Assembly (NCBI RefSeq): GCF_900100885.1
Contig: NZ_LT629692.1
Location: forward strand, 558,001 to 622,000
Direction: 5' to 3'
Length of the DNA stretch: 64,000 nt
Origin: Microbacterium pygmaeum
GTDB lineage: Bacteria; Actinomycetota; Actinomycetes; Actinomycetales; Microbacteriaceae
Shown here: one piece after another, positions 26,362-34,754 of the stretch
Layout: every line of letters begins with the position of its first letter
How positions within the stretch are numbered: position 1 is the stretch's first letter
Translations under genes and position numbers: made by a program
Notes under the pieces: generated by a model
Told to the model about the DNA's origin: nothing
Databases searched by the model: none
The model's input: only the letters and a program-made list of their open reading frames with translations

Positions 26362-27379
26362 GGCCGCCGCGGCACGGTCGGGTACGCGTCCCGGTACTGT
26401 CGCGCGGGCCCTCGTCGCGGTGGGCATCGGCCTGGCCGTCATCGCCGCGCTCTTCCTGATCGATGCGCTGGCCCCGACCCTCTTCCCCGCGGCGCTGCCC
26501 ACCCGCGCGCAGGACGGGCTGACGCTCGCGGTCAGCGTTCTGATCGAATCGCTGCCGTTCGTCGCGCTCGGCGTGATCCTGTCGATCGTCGTGCAGGTGT
26601 GGATTCCGCCGGGCGTGATCGAGCGCTGGATGCCGCGACAGGCATGGGCCAGGCGTGCCGTGCTCTCCCTCCTCGGGATGATCGTGCCGGTGTGCGAGTG
26701 CGGCAACGTGCCGTTCGCGCGGGGGCTGTTGATGCGCGGCTTCACGGTTCCCGAGACACTCACGTTCCTGATCGCCGCGCCGATCGTCAACCCGATCGTC
26801 ATCATCACGACGCATCAGGCGTTCGGCTTCAGCGACGGGATCCTGGTCGCCCGGCTGCTCGGCGGCTACGCGATCGCCAACCTGATCGGATGGCTGTACA
26901 GCCGGCATCCGGACCCCGACGGCCTGCTCACCGATCGCTTCCGCCAGACGTGCGCGCTCGTCACCGACGAGCCAGGCGGAAAGGGCCGGCGCAGCATCGC
27001 GCAGTTCGTGATCGAGCTGCGGGCGGTGATGCCCGCCCTGATCATCGGGTCGGCCCTGGCCGGGGCGGTGCAGGTGCTGGTGCCGCGCGAGGCGCTGCTG
27101 GCGATCGGGTCCAACCCGGCGCTGTCGATCGTGGCGATGATCGCGCTGGCGATGGTGGTCTCGATCTGCTCGAACGTCGACTCGTTCTTCGCGCTGTCGT
27201 TCGCCTCGACCTTCACACCGGGATCCATCGTCGCGTTCCTGCTGGTGGGTCCCCTCGTCGACGTCAAGATGCTCGCCCTGCTGCGGACCACCTTCACGAC
27301 GCGGACCCTGGTCGGGCTCGTCGTGATCGTCGTGCTGTCGGCGTTCGCGATCGGGGCGGGGGTGAACCTCCTTGCGTAG
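26348..27379 (+). CDS. COG0701 permease (UPF0718)
   Basis: 343-aa membrane protein with about nine segments. The conserved motif is PVCECGNVPFARGLLMRG, with the Cys pair typical of COG0701, followed by TFLIAAPIVNPIVIITT and SICSNVDSFFALSFASTF. The family includes ArsP-type efflux permeases; members paired with TIGR03943 proteins are candidates for metal transport. It starts with GTG inside the last 14 bases of zur and overlaps the next gene, so it is part of the zinc block. Metal specificity is inferred from context only. Confidence 0.85.
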   Translation: MPTVEAAAARSGTRPGTVARALVAVGIGLAVIAALFLIDALAPTLFPAALPTRAQDGLTLAVSVLIESLPFVALGVILSIVVQVWIPPGVIERWMPRQAWARRAVLSLLGMIVPVCECGNVPFARGLLMRGFTVPETLTFLIAAPIVNPIVIITTHQAFGFSDGILVARLLGGYAIANLIGWLYSRHPDPDGLLTDRFRQTCALVTDEPGGKGRRSIAQFVIELRAVMPALIIGSALAGAVQVLVPREALLAIGSNPALSIVAMIALAMVVSICSNVDSFFALSFASTFTPGSIVAFLLVGPLVDVKMLALLRTTFTTRTLVGLVVIVVLSAFAIGAGVNLLA

Positions 27380-28259
27380 GGCATCGTTCATCGGAACCCG
27401 ATGGCTGGGTGTCGGCCTGGCCGCGATCCTCGCCGTCGTCACGCTGAGCCTGTCCTTCACCGGCCGGCTCGGCCTGTACATCAACCCCGATTCGACCTGG
27501 TTCGCCGTTTGCATGTCCTTCGTGGTGCTCGCCGGCACCGCGCTGAGCTTCGCGCTGCCCCTCGGCGCCGAGGCCGATCACGGACACGATCACGGCGAGG
27601 CGCATCCCCCCGCCGCACCCGCGGCCTCCATCGCATCCGCGGCACCCGAGGCATCCCTGGCACTCGACGCGTCCCTGCGTCGGAGGATGGCACGAACGTC
27701 CGAGCATCCGGCTGAGATCCTCCGACATCCGTCGCATCCTCCGACGATCGGACACCCGGTCGCGCTCACCGCGACGGTGGTCGGCGGCATCGCGGCATCC
27801 GGCGTGGTGCTGCTCACGCTCGTCCTCCCGCCCGCGTCGCTGTCCGCCGAGCTCGCGATGTCGCGCGACATCGGGGCGCCGCCCCTGTTCGCGGGATCGG
27901 ATGCCGTGACCCTGGCCGCCACCGGAGACACCGCGTCCTTCGGGGTCGGCGACTGGTCGACGGTGTTCGCGACGGCCACGAACCCGGACGCGTTCGACGG
28001 TGACGCCATCACCCTCACCGGATTCGTGACGCCCGGTGGCGCGGCCGACGGGTTCGACCTGACGCGCCTCGTGATCACGCACTGCGTGATCGACGCGCAG
28101 CCGGCGAGTATTCCGATCGCGGCATCAACCGGTGCGCCCGACACCGGTCAGTGGGTCACGGTCACGGTCACCGTGACCTCGACCGCCGACGGACGCCTGC
28201 GCGTCACCGCCGAGTCGGTCGAGGCGATCGACGAGCCGAGCGACCCGTATGAGCACTGA
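27372..28259 (+). CDS. TIGR03943 family membrane protein (YcgQ-like)
   Basis: 295-aa protein. Two membrane segments (residues ~13-30, ~40-58) are followed by a cytoplasmic linker starting with HGHDHGEAH, a likely metal-binding cluster. A third segment (~128-155) leads to a C-terminal extracytoplasmic domain ending with a beta-rich fold (TLTGFVTPGG, LVITHCVIDAQ, GQWVTVTVTV), the TIGR03943 signature with its conserved Cys. The start is TTG at 27372 inside the permease's last codons. It is a constant partner of COG0701 permeases. Confidence 0.85.
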   Translation: MRRASFIGTRWLGVGLAAILAVVTLSLSFTGRLGLYINPDSTWFAVCMSFVVLAGTALSFALPLGAEADHGHDHGEAHPPAAPAASIASAAPEASLALDASLRRRMARTSEHPAEILRHPSHPPTIGHPVALTATVVGGIAASGVVLLTLVLPPASLSAELAMSRDIGAPPLFAGSDAVTLAATGDTASFGVGDWSTVFATATNPDAFDGDAITLTGFVTPGGAADGFDLTRLVITHCVIDAQPASIPIAASTGAPDTGQWVTVTVTVTSTADGRLRVTAESVEAIDEPSDPYEH

Positions 28260-29697
28260 GCCTGGCGGGTCGGCCACCCGGGCGGGTCGTACGCGCCGGC
28301 GCCGCAGCCGCGCCTTCCTCGTCACCTTCACCGTCGTGGTCGCCGCCCTCGCGGCACTCGGACTCGCCGGAGCGGCGGCCGGCGTCGCCTCAGGACCGCG
28401 GATCTCGTCCGTCGACGTCGACCCGGCCGCCGCGGTCGCAGCATCCGGATCCCGGCTCATCCTGACGACGTCCGCCTCGCTCGAGGAGGTGGATGCCGCT
28501 CAGATCAGCGTCTCCCCGGCGACGCCCTTCAACGTCGACACGTCGGGGCGCAGCGTCGGTCTCCGCTTCGGGCTGCCGCTGCACGACGATACGGAATACA
28601 CCGTCGAGTTCTCCGACGTGCAGAGCCTGGGCGGCGGGCCGACCGCGAACCTGGCCTACACCTTCCGCACGCCGCCCATCGAGGTCTTCCTCCTGCAGCG
28701 CACCTCGAGCGGCGACACCGTCTTCCGCACCGACCTGACCGGTGAGGAGGCCGTGCCCGTCTTCAGCGCCGATCACATCGAGGACTACCGCGCGACCTCG
28801 AGCCACCTGGTGATGTCGGTGCGCGACGGCGATGCGACGCAGCTCGTCGTCACCGATCTCGACGGCGGCTCGGAGCGGCAGCTGGCCCTGCCCGGAGACG
28901 GCTACGTCAGCGCATTGCAGAGTGCTGATCGCGGCGAACTCATCGGCTACACGTTCTCCGACGCCGATCTTTCTGCGGCCGGCGGCACCGAGAGCGCGCT
29001 GTTCACCGCATCGCTCAAAGAGACCGAGGCCGACGCCGCGCCCACGCAGGTCGTCGTCCCCGGCGCCGAGCCGCGGGTGGCCGAGTGGCGGTTCGTGCCC
29101 GACACCGAAAGCATCCTGCTGCTCACGTTCGACGGGTCGCTCCTGCTGACCGGCTCGTCCGGTGAGAGCGCCACCGCACTCGGGTCGGCGATCTCCATCG
29201 ACGGGACGGCGCGAGGCTCCGCAGCCGTGGACGGGGCGGATGCCGCGCCACAGGCGATCGTCACCAGACCCGACGGCCTCGATGTGATCGACCTGGCCGA
29301 CGCGTCCGAGACGCCGCTCGTCCAGCCCGATCGGAATCTCGGACTCGCCGGCCCCGTGCTGCCGGTACCGGGTGGAGGCACGGTCCGCACGTCTGCGCCG
29401 CTGGGCGCGAACGGTCTCCCCGCCGGCGCCACGATCTCCTCGGTCGCGCACGACGGGGCGACCCGCGTGCTGATGGAGGTCCCGGCGGCCGATGCCGTCC
29501 TGCAGACCTGCGTCTCGCCGAGCGGCCGCTACGCGGCGGTGCTGATCGCTCCGGACGCGGTCCAGAACCCCTACGACACGTACCGGATGCCGATCCCGGG
29601 CAAGGTCGAGACGCACATCGTCGAGATCGCGGACGGCGCCGAGGTCGTGAAGCTCAACGGCTTCGACATCTCGTGGTGCCGGGTGCCGCCCCGATGA
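28249..29697 (+). CDS. Membrane-anchored Ig-like/beta-propeller protein
   Basis: 482-aa protein I cannot name. An Arg-rich start and one membrane helix (residues ~22-45, FLVTFTVVVAALAALGLAGA) anchor it. An SbsA/Big_5-like Ig domain follows (residues 50-145, PATPFNVDTSGRSVGLRFGL). The rest reads as short WD40/PD40-like repeats (QLVVTDLDGGSERQLALP, WRFVPDTESILLLTFDG). It should face outside the cell. It overlaps the TIGR03943 gene by 11 bases and the glycosylase by four. Its link to zinc uptake is only positional. Confidence 0.7.
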   Translation: MSTEPGGSATRAGRTRRRRSRAFLVTFTVVVAALAALGLAGAAAGVASGPRISSVDVDPAAAVAASGSRLILTTSASLEEVDAAQISVSPATPFNVDTSGRSVGLRFGLPLHDDTEYTVEFSDVQSLGGGPTANLAYTFRTPPIEVFLLQRTSSGDTVFRTDLTGEEAVPVFSADHIEDYRATSSHLVMSVRDGDATQLVVTDLDGGSERQLALPGDGYVSALQSADRGELIGYTFSDADLSAAGGTESALFTASLKETEADAAPTQVVVPGAEPRVAEWRFVPDTESILLLTFDGSLLLTGSSGESATALGSAISIDGTARGSAAVDGADAAPQAIVTRPDGLDVIDLADASETPLVQPDRNLGLAGPVLPVPGGGTVRTSAPLGANGLPAGATISSVAHDGATRVLMEVPAADAVLQTCVSPSGRYAAVLIAPDAVQNPYDTYRMPIPGKVETHIVEIADGAEVVKLNGFDISWCRVPPR

Positions 29698-30392
29698 GCG
29701 GCGACGTGAGCCACGCGCGCGCGATGCGCTCGGCGACCCGCGCCGACCTGGCGGGTCTGCCCGTCGAGGTCGCCCCGCGCCTGCTGGGCGCCCACCTGCG
29801 CACAGTCGTGGACGGTGAGATCGTCACGGTGCGCCTCACCGAGGTCGAGGCGTATCACGGTGCGGGGACCGGACCCGTTCCCGACCCCGGTTCGCACGCC
29901 CGGATGGGACGAACCGCGCGCAACGCGACCATGTGGGGCGAGCCCGGCCACCTCTACGTGTACCTGAGCCACGGCATCCACTCGTGCGTCAACGTCGTGA
30001 GCGGCCCGGTCGGCGCCGCCGGCGGAATCCTGCTGCGCGCGGGCGAGATCATCGAGGGCGCGGATGCTGCGACCCGGCGTCGCACGCTGCGCGGTGTCGT
30101 ACGCTCGCCGCTCGATCTCGCCAGGGGTCCGGGCCGGCTCGGCGATGCCGTCGGCCTGCGGCATCCGATCCACGACGGCATCGACGCGATCGACGGCTCA
30201 GTCTGGGCGGGGGCGGTTGCCCGTCTATCGCTGCGCGTCGACCCGATCGTCGAGATCGCAGCCGGACCGCGGGTCGGCGTCGCGGGCATCGCGGGGACGG
30301 CCGTCTTCCCGTGGCGGTTCTGGATCCCCGGCGACCCGACCGTGTCGCCGTTCCGCTGGGGGCGAGGGGCGGCTGAGGTGGCCGGCGGCTGA
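29694..30392 (+). CDS. DNA-3-methyladenine glycosylase (AAG/MPG type)
   Basis: 232-aa base-excision repair enzyme. Marks are VRLTEVEAYHGAGTGPVPDP with the catalytic Glu, SHARMGRTARNATMWGEPGH, LYVYLSHGIHSCVNVVSG and GGILLRAGEIIEG, all typical of the Pfam Pur_DNA_glyco family. It removes alkylated purines from DNA. It overlaps the previous gene by four bases (ATGA) and ends the co-directional block; it is convergent with a TetR gene. Confidence 0.92.
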   Translation: MSGDVSHARAMRSATRADLAGLPVEVAPRLLGAHLRTVVDGEIVTVRLTEVEAYHGAGTGPVPDPGSHARMGRTARNATMWGEPGHLYVYLSHGIHSCVNVVSGPVGAAGGILLRAGEIIEGADAATRRRTLRGVVRSPLDLARGPGRLGDAVGLRHPIHDGIDAIDGSVWAGAVARLSLRVDPIVEIAAGPRVGVAGIAGTAVFPWRFWIPGDPTVSPFRWGRGAAEVAGG

Positions 30393-30414
30393 GCGGTGGC
30401 GGGCGCGAGGCGAT

Positions 30415-31038
30415 TCAGCGCTCGAGGATCAGACGTTCGACGGCATGGAGGATCCAGGCGCGGTACGCACGCGGTGTCCATGCGGCCTCCTCCACGAGCT
30501 GAGTATGGCTTTCGGGCGAGATGAGGAACGAGAGCGCGGCGGCGAGCTCGTCGTCCGCACGCTCGCTGCGGCACACGCCTCGCTCGCGGAGCATCGCGAT
30601 CGCGGCGCGCATGTCGTCGCGGCGGCTCGCCTGGAGGACGGCGAGACGCGATCTCACCTCGGGGTCACCTGAAGCGGCGTCCACGAGTCGCGGCCAGAGT
30701 CTTGCGACGCGCGCATTGGCGGCACTGACGAAGTCGACGAGGAATGGGACGAGCTCAGACGGCGCCAGCATCGCGGCCTGCGCTCCCAGCTCCCGCGCGT
30801 GGAGGGGCCCGTCGCCCTCGGCGCCGGAGAAGGCGTGGTCGAAGCTGGCGAGCAGGAGGGCCGCTTTGGGGCCGTGACTCTTGACCGTCTCGAGGGACAC
30901 TCCTGCCGCTGCGGCGATCAGGGAGAGCGAGGTCCCCGAATAGCCGGAGTCGCCGAAGACCTTCACGGCTGCATCGAGGATGCGCTGTCGAGTCTGCGCG
31001 GCCTGCGCTTCGCGCAACGGAGAAACGTAAGGAGACAT
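30415..31038 (-). CDS. TetR family transcriptional regulator
   Basis: 207-aa regulator. The helix-turn-helix is RILDAAVKVFGDSGYSGTSL and LIAAAAGVSLETVKSHG near the N-terminus; the C-terminal ligand-binding helices have no named signature. GGAGACATT context is on the wrong strand, so the ribosome-binding site is weak. It is divergent from a glycosyltransferase/FAD-oxidase pair, which it probably controls. An imperfect inverted repeat GGTAGT/ACTTCC (31054-31069) lies between the starts and is a possible operator. Confidence 0.88.
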   Translation of the reverse strand: MSPYVSPLREAQAAQTRQRILDAAVKVFGDSGYSGTSLSLIAAAAGVSLETVKSHGPKAALLLASFDHAFSGAEGDGPLHARELGAQAAMLAPSELVPFLVDFVSAANARVARLWPRLVDAASGDPEVRSRLAVLQASRRDDMRAAIAMLRERGVCRSERADDELAAALSFLISPESHTQLVEEAAWTPRAYRAWILHAVERLILER

Positions 31039-31053
31039 TGACTTTCCTAGTTG

Positions 31054-31069
31054 GGTAGTGAATACTTCC
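31054..31069. promoter_or_regulatory. Possible TetR operator
   Basis: Inverted repeat GGTAGT / ACTTCC (one mismatch) around GAAT in an AT-rich divergent promoter region. Confidence 0.3.
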
Positions 31070-31106
31070 TGAGTAGTTTCAATAGCTTACCAGTTTGGAG
31101 ACGCCG

Positions 31107-32402
31107 ATGCTCTCGATCCTCATCTGCTGCACCCCTGTCCACGGACACATCGCGCCGTCGATCGCTGTCGCGCGCAGCCTCGTCGAAGCGGGCCACGACG
31201 TCCGGTTCCTCACCGGCAGGCGGTACCGGCATGTCGTGGAGGAGAGCGGCGCCCGCTGGGTCCCGCTCCCGGCCGCTGCGGACTACGACGACCGGGATAT
31301 GGACGCCGCGTTCCCCGGGCGGCGCGGCCTGACCGGCGTCGCCGGAGCCCGGTGGGACCTGCGCAACATCTTCCTCGAACCCGCGGCGGCCCAGCTTCGC
31401 GCCGTCGACGAGCAGTTGCGGACTCAGCCCGCAGACGTCGTGCTCGCGGAGAGCATGTTCTTCGGCGCGATGCTGTTGCTGTGCCGTCCGGCGGCTTCGC
31501 GGCCGCCGGTCGTGAATCTCGGAATCGTCCCGCTCGGCCTGCGCAGCCGCGATGCGGCGCCGTTCGGTCTCGGGATCCCCCCGATGCCCGGCGCGTTCGG
31601 TCGCGTGCGGAACGCACTGCTGGCCTGGACGAGCGACGCCGTCATCTTCAGGGAGCTGCAGCGCGACGCCGAGCGCATGGCGCGCGACGAGGTCGGCAGC
31701 GAGCTGCGCGCTCCCGTCATGAACTACCCCTCCCTGGCAGAGGCCATCGTGCAGTTCAGTGTGCGCGAGTTCGAGTATCCGCGCAGCGACGTGACGACCC
31801 CCGTTCACTTCGTCGGTCCCGTCTCGCTCGCAGCGACGTCGCCCGACGATGTACCTGACTGGTGGAGCGACCTCGACGGCGATCGACCCGTCGTGCACGT
31901 CACCCAGGGCACCGTCGCCAACGCCGATCTCGACGATCTGGTGATGCCGACGCTGCGGGCGCTCGCGGATCACGACGTGCTCGTCGTGGCCTCGACGGGC
32001 GGCCGTGAGATTCCGCGACGACTCCTCCCCTCGAACGCGCGCGTCGCGGCGTACCTGCCGTACGACCGCCTCTTCCCGCGGTTGGACCTCCTCGTCACGA
32101 ACGGGGGCTATGGCGGCGTCCACTTCGCCCTCGCCCACGGGGTCCCGATCATCGCGACCGGCAACACGGAGGACAAAACGGAGGTCGCGGCGCGCGTCGA
32201 GTGGAGCGGCGCCGGAGTCCGACTGCGGCCGCGGCGCGGCGGGCTCAACGTCGTCCAGCTCGCCGAAGCCATCGACAGCGTCCTGCAAGAGCCCCGCTAC
32301 CGGGAGCACGCGCGGCGGATCGGCGCAGCGATCACCGCAGCCCCCGGACCGGCGGGAATACTTCCCGTCCTCGACCAGCTCGTCGGCGCGCGGGCATCGT
32401 GA
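31107..32402 (+). CDS. UGT/MGT-type glycosyltransferase
   Basis: 431-aa GT-B enzyme, related to macrolide and flavonoid glycosyltransferases (GT1). The N-terminal domain starts LICCTPVHGHIAPSIAVARS, whose His is the usual catalytic base. The C-terminal domain has VHVTQGTVANADLDDLVMPT, then YLPYDRLFPRLDLLVTNGGY and GVHFALAHGVPIIATGNTED, the NDP-sugar binding block. ATG at 31107 has GGAG seven bases upstream. It probably transfers a sugar to a small lipophilic acceptor, possibly as detoxification. Forms an operon with the FAD oxidase. Confidence 0.88.
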   Translation: MLSILICCTPVHGHIAPSIAVARSLVEAGHDVRFLTGRRYRHVVEESGARWVPLPAAADYDDRDMDAAFPGRRGLTGVAGARWDLRNIFLEPAAAQLRAVDEQLRTQPADVVLAESMFFGAMLLLCRPAASRPPVVNLGIVPLGLRSRDAAPFGLGIPPMPGAFGRVRNALLAWTSDAVIFRELQRDAERMARDEVGSELRAPVMNYPSLAEAIVQFSVREFEYPRSDVTTPVHFVGPVSLAATSPDDVPDWWSDLDGDRPVVHVTQGTVANADLDDLVMPTLRALADHDVLVVASTGGREIPRRLLPSNARVAAYLPYDRLFPRLDLLVTNGGYGGVHFALAHGVPIIATGNTEDKTEVAARVEWSGAGVRLRPRRGGLNVVQLAEAIDSVLQEPRYREHARRIGAAITAAPGPAGILPVLDQLVGARAS

Positions 32403-32439
32403 CACGGCTTCATCGACTCGACAGAAAGAACGGAAACAC

Positions 32440-33828
32440 ATGAACACCGATTCCTCCCTCGAGCCTGGCATCCTGCCCGGCGAGCAGTTCGAAAGACTTC
32501 GCGATCGCCTGGAGGGGAGGATCGCGCTGCCATCTGACGACGACTGGGACGAACAGCGTCGCGCCTGGCAGCTGCTGGCCGACCAGCATCCCTCTGCGGT
32601 CGTCGTCGCGGCGGGAGTGCAGGACGTCGTCGAGACGGTGACCTTCGCGCGCCGGTTCGGATTGCGCGTCGCCCCGCAGTCGACCGGGCACGGCGCGGGT
32701 GCTCTTCCTTCGCTCGCCGAGACCATCCTGCTGCGCACGTCAGCGCTCGGCGGGGTCGACGTGGACAGGTTCACAGGACGTGCGCGTGCGGGAGCCGGAG
32801 CCGTCTGGGGCGACGTCGCGGCGGCGGCTGCGGAACACGGCCTGGCGGCCGTCGCAGGGATGTCGTCCACGGTCGGCGTCGTCGGGCTCGCCCTCGGCGG
32901 GGGCCTGGGCTGGCTCGCCCGATCGCACGGACTGGCCGCGGACTCGATCGTCGCGATCGAGGGGGTCGATGCGCAGTCACGCGTCATCCGTGCGGACGCG
33001 GATCAGCATGCCGACCTCCTCTGGGCGGCGCGCGGTGGCGTCGCGCCCGTCATCGTGACCGCGATCGAGCTGCAGCTGCACCCGATCGCGGAACTGTGGG
33101 CGGGCGGGATGCTGTGGGCGATCGACCGCACCGCCGACGTCGTGCACGCGTGGCGGGAGTGGATTGCCGACGTTCCCGACTCGGTCACCTCGCTCGCGCG
33201 TGTGCTGCGTTATCCCCCACTTCCCGAGTTGCCCGAGTCGCTGCGCGGCAGGGCGTTCGTCGCGATCGAGGTGGCCGTCCAGGAATCCGGCGATGACGTC
33301 GAGGATCTGCTTGCGCCGCTCCGTGCGCTCGAGCCCGATATCGACTCGGTCCGGACCATGTCACCGGCGGAGCTCGCCGGCGTGCACGGCGATCCGCCGC
33401 AGCCCGCACCTGCGTACGGAGATGCCGTCGTGCTGACGGAGATCTCGCCCGCATCGGCCGATGCGTTCGTCGCGGCAGCGCTCGCGCCCGCCTCGACCCC
33501 GCTCGTCTCGATCGAGCTCCGCCAGCTCGGGGGAATGCTCACTCCGGGACGTGCGACGGGAGGTGCCGTCTCGACGATCGACGGGGCGGGGCTCGTCTAC
33601 GTCGTCGGGATCGTTCCCGTCCCCGAGGCGCTCGAGCCCGTGCGAGCCGCCACCGCCGAGGTGATCGGCAGGCTCGCGGCATTCGCCTCGACCCGGGCGG
33701 TCAAGACCTTCTCAGAGCGACCGATCGGTGCCGACGCCCTCTACGGGGACGCGGCCGAGCAAGTCCGCCGGGTCGCTGCGGCGTGGGATCCGCAGGGGAT
33801 CGTACGCTCCGCGCATCCGCTGCGGTGA
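32440..33828 (+). CDS. FAD-linked oxidase, berberine-bridge type
   Basis: 462-aa PCMH-fold flavoenzyme. The FAD-binding half has APQSTGHGAGALPSL, where the His is the usual 8-alpha attachment residue, and GMSSTVGVVGLALGGGLGWL. In bicovalent family members a Cys follows the Gly (GxCP-like); here Ser-Ser stands there, so only the His linkage is expected. The end WDPQGIVRSAHPLR replaces the common W-DP-x-x-F ending. No secretion signal. It lies 37 bases after the glycosyltransferase and probably oxidises the same kind of substrate. Confidence 0.88.
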   Translation: MNTDSSLEPGILPGEQFERLRDRLEGRIALPSDDDWDEQRRAWQLLADQHPSAVVVAAGVQDVVETVTFARRFGLRVAPQSTGHGAGALPSLAETILLRTSALGGVDVDRFTGRARAGAGAVWGDVAAAAAEHGLAAVAGMSSTVGVVGLALGGGLGWLARSHGLAADSIVAIEGVDAQSRVIRADADQHADLLWAARGGVAPVIVTAIELQLHPIAELWAGGMLWAIDRTADVVHAWREWIADVPDSVTSLARVLRYPPLPELPESLRGRAFVAIEVAVQESGDDVEDLLAPLRALEPDIDSVRTMSPAELAGVHGDPPQPAPAYGDAVVLTEISPASADAFVAAALAPASTPLVSIELRQLGGMLTPGRATGGAVSTIDGAGLVYVVGIVPVPEALEPVRAATAEVIGRLAAFASTRAVKTFSERPIGADALYGDAAEQVRRVAAAWDPQGIVRSAHPLR

Positions 33829-33888
33829 GTCCTCGGGGAGGAATCGGCGCCGCCCCGACGGCGGCGGGGATCCGCCTCCGCCGCATGC

Positions 33889-33894
33889 TAAACT
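33889..33894 (+). promoter_or_regulatory. -10 box TAAACT of the rpmB operon
   Basis: TAAACT in a short AT-rich patch. The expected transcript start (about 33900) coincides with the first base of the leader helix. No Zur-like box is seen here. Confidence 0.6.
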
Positions 33895-33900
33895 GACTCT

Positions 33901-34015
33901 TTGTCTGCGCGCACTCCTGCACGCAGTTCGCATCCTGCCGTCGCAAGGCGCGGGGTGCAGACAAGGGATCTTGGGTGGAACCGTCCGGTTCCACGGTATC
34001 GAAGGAGTAATCACC
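33901..34015 (+). promoter_or_regulatory. Structured 5' leader of rpmB-rpmG-rpsN
   Basis: Helix P1 pairs TTGTCTGC (33901-33908) with GCAGACAA (33957-33964), extended by GCGC/GCGC inside (33909-33912 with 33948-33951). Hairpin P2 is GTGGAACC-GTCC-GGTTCCAC (33975-33994). The ribosome-binding site AAGGAG (34002-34007) follows six bases after P2. About 115 nt of leader with two perfect helices before a ribosomal-protein operon suggests autogenous control. No named leader family is known to me for this operon. Confidence 0.6.
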
Positions 34016-34252
34016 ATGGCTGCTGTGTGCCAGGTGACTGGAGCTGTTCCCGGCTTCGGTCACGCAATCTCACACTCGCACCGACGGACGAAGCGACGCT
34101 TCGACCCGAACGTGCAGAAGAAGACCTATTACGTGCCGTCGCTGGGCCGCAACATCAAGCTCAACGTGTCGGCCAAGGGCATCAAGGTCATCGACGCCCG
34201 AGGCATCGAGGCCGTCGTCCGTGACATGCAGGCAAGGGGTGTGAAGCTCTAA
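34016..34252 (+). CDS. rpmB: 50S ribosomal protein L28, zinc-free form
   Basis: 78-aa ribosomal protein. AISHSHRRTKRRFDPN is the L28 signature. The N-terminus reads MAAVCQVTG: the first Cys of the CxxC zinc site remains but the second is Thr, and no later Cys pair exists, so it is a C-minus form. GAAGGAG precedes the ATG. Its stop TAA overlaps the rpmG start. Confidence 0.96.
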   Translation: MAAVCQVTGAVPGFGHAISHSHRRTKRRFDPNVQKKTYYVPSLGRNIKLNVSAKGIKVIDARGIEAVVRDMQARGVKL

Positions 34253-34422
34253 TGGCCAAGAAGGCTCAGGACATCCGTCCGATCATCAAGCTTCGTTCGA
34301 CCGCCGGCACGGGGTACACCTACGTCACGCGCAAGAACCGCCGCAACAACCCCGACCGCATCGTGCTCAAGAAGTACGACCCGGTCATCCGCAAGCACGT
34401 CGAATTCCGAGAGGAGCGCTGA
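34252..34422 (+). CDS. rpmG: 50S ribosomal protein L33, zinc-free form
   Basis: 56-aa ribosomal protein starting at the ATG that shares one base with the rpmB stop (TAATG). IIKLRSTAGTGYTYVTRKNR and DRIVLKKYDPVIRKHVEFRE identify L33. Both CxxC pairs are absent. This gene is too short for many gene finders. Confidence 0.95.
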   Translation: MAKKAQDIRPIIKLRSTAGTGYTYVTRKNRRNNPDRIVLKKYDPVIRKHVEFREER

Positions 34423-34425
34423 TCC

Positions 34426-34731
34426 ATGGCAAAGAAGAGCAAGATCGCGCGCAACCAGCAGCGTCAGGTGATCGTCGATCGCTACGCCGCCAAGCGCACC
34501 GAACTGAAGAAGGCGCTCGTGTCGCCGGAGTCCACCGACGAGCAGCGCGAAGCCGCTCGCCTCGGCCTGCAGAAGCTTCCCAAGAACGCTTCGCCGGTGC
34601 GCGTGCGCAGCCGCGACGTCATCGACGGCCGCCCCCGCGGCGTCCTCACGAAGTTCGGCATCTCGCGTGTCCGCTTCCGTGACATGGCGCACCGTGGCGA
34701 GCTGCCCGGCGTGACCAAGTCCAGCTGGTAA
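34426..34731 (+). CDS. rpsN: 30S ribosomal protein S14, zinc-free long form
   Basis: 101-aa S14 of the long, zinc-independent type. VRVRSRDVIDGRPRGVLTKF and GISRVRFRDMAHRGELPGVT mark the C-terminal half, where the zinc form would have CxxC-CxxC. It starts four bases after rpmG. A long perfect hairpin follows. In many actinobacteria the rpmB-rpmG-rpsN set is a low-zinc paralogue set; whether zinc-binding copies exist elsewhere cannot be seen here. Confidence 0.95.
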   Translation: MAKKSKIARNQQRQVIVDRYAAKRTELKKALVSPESTDEQREAARLGLQKLPKNASPVRVRSRDVIDGRPRGVLTKFGISRVRFRDMAHRGELPGVTKSSW

Positions 34732-34754
34732 CCCCAGCAGGCACAGGCGCTCCC

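Noticed and set aside
33829..34015. Zur box before rpmB
   Set aside because: I looked for a TGA...TCA palindrome like that at 23164 and found none.
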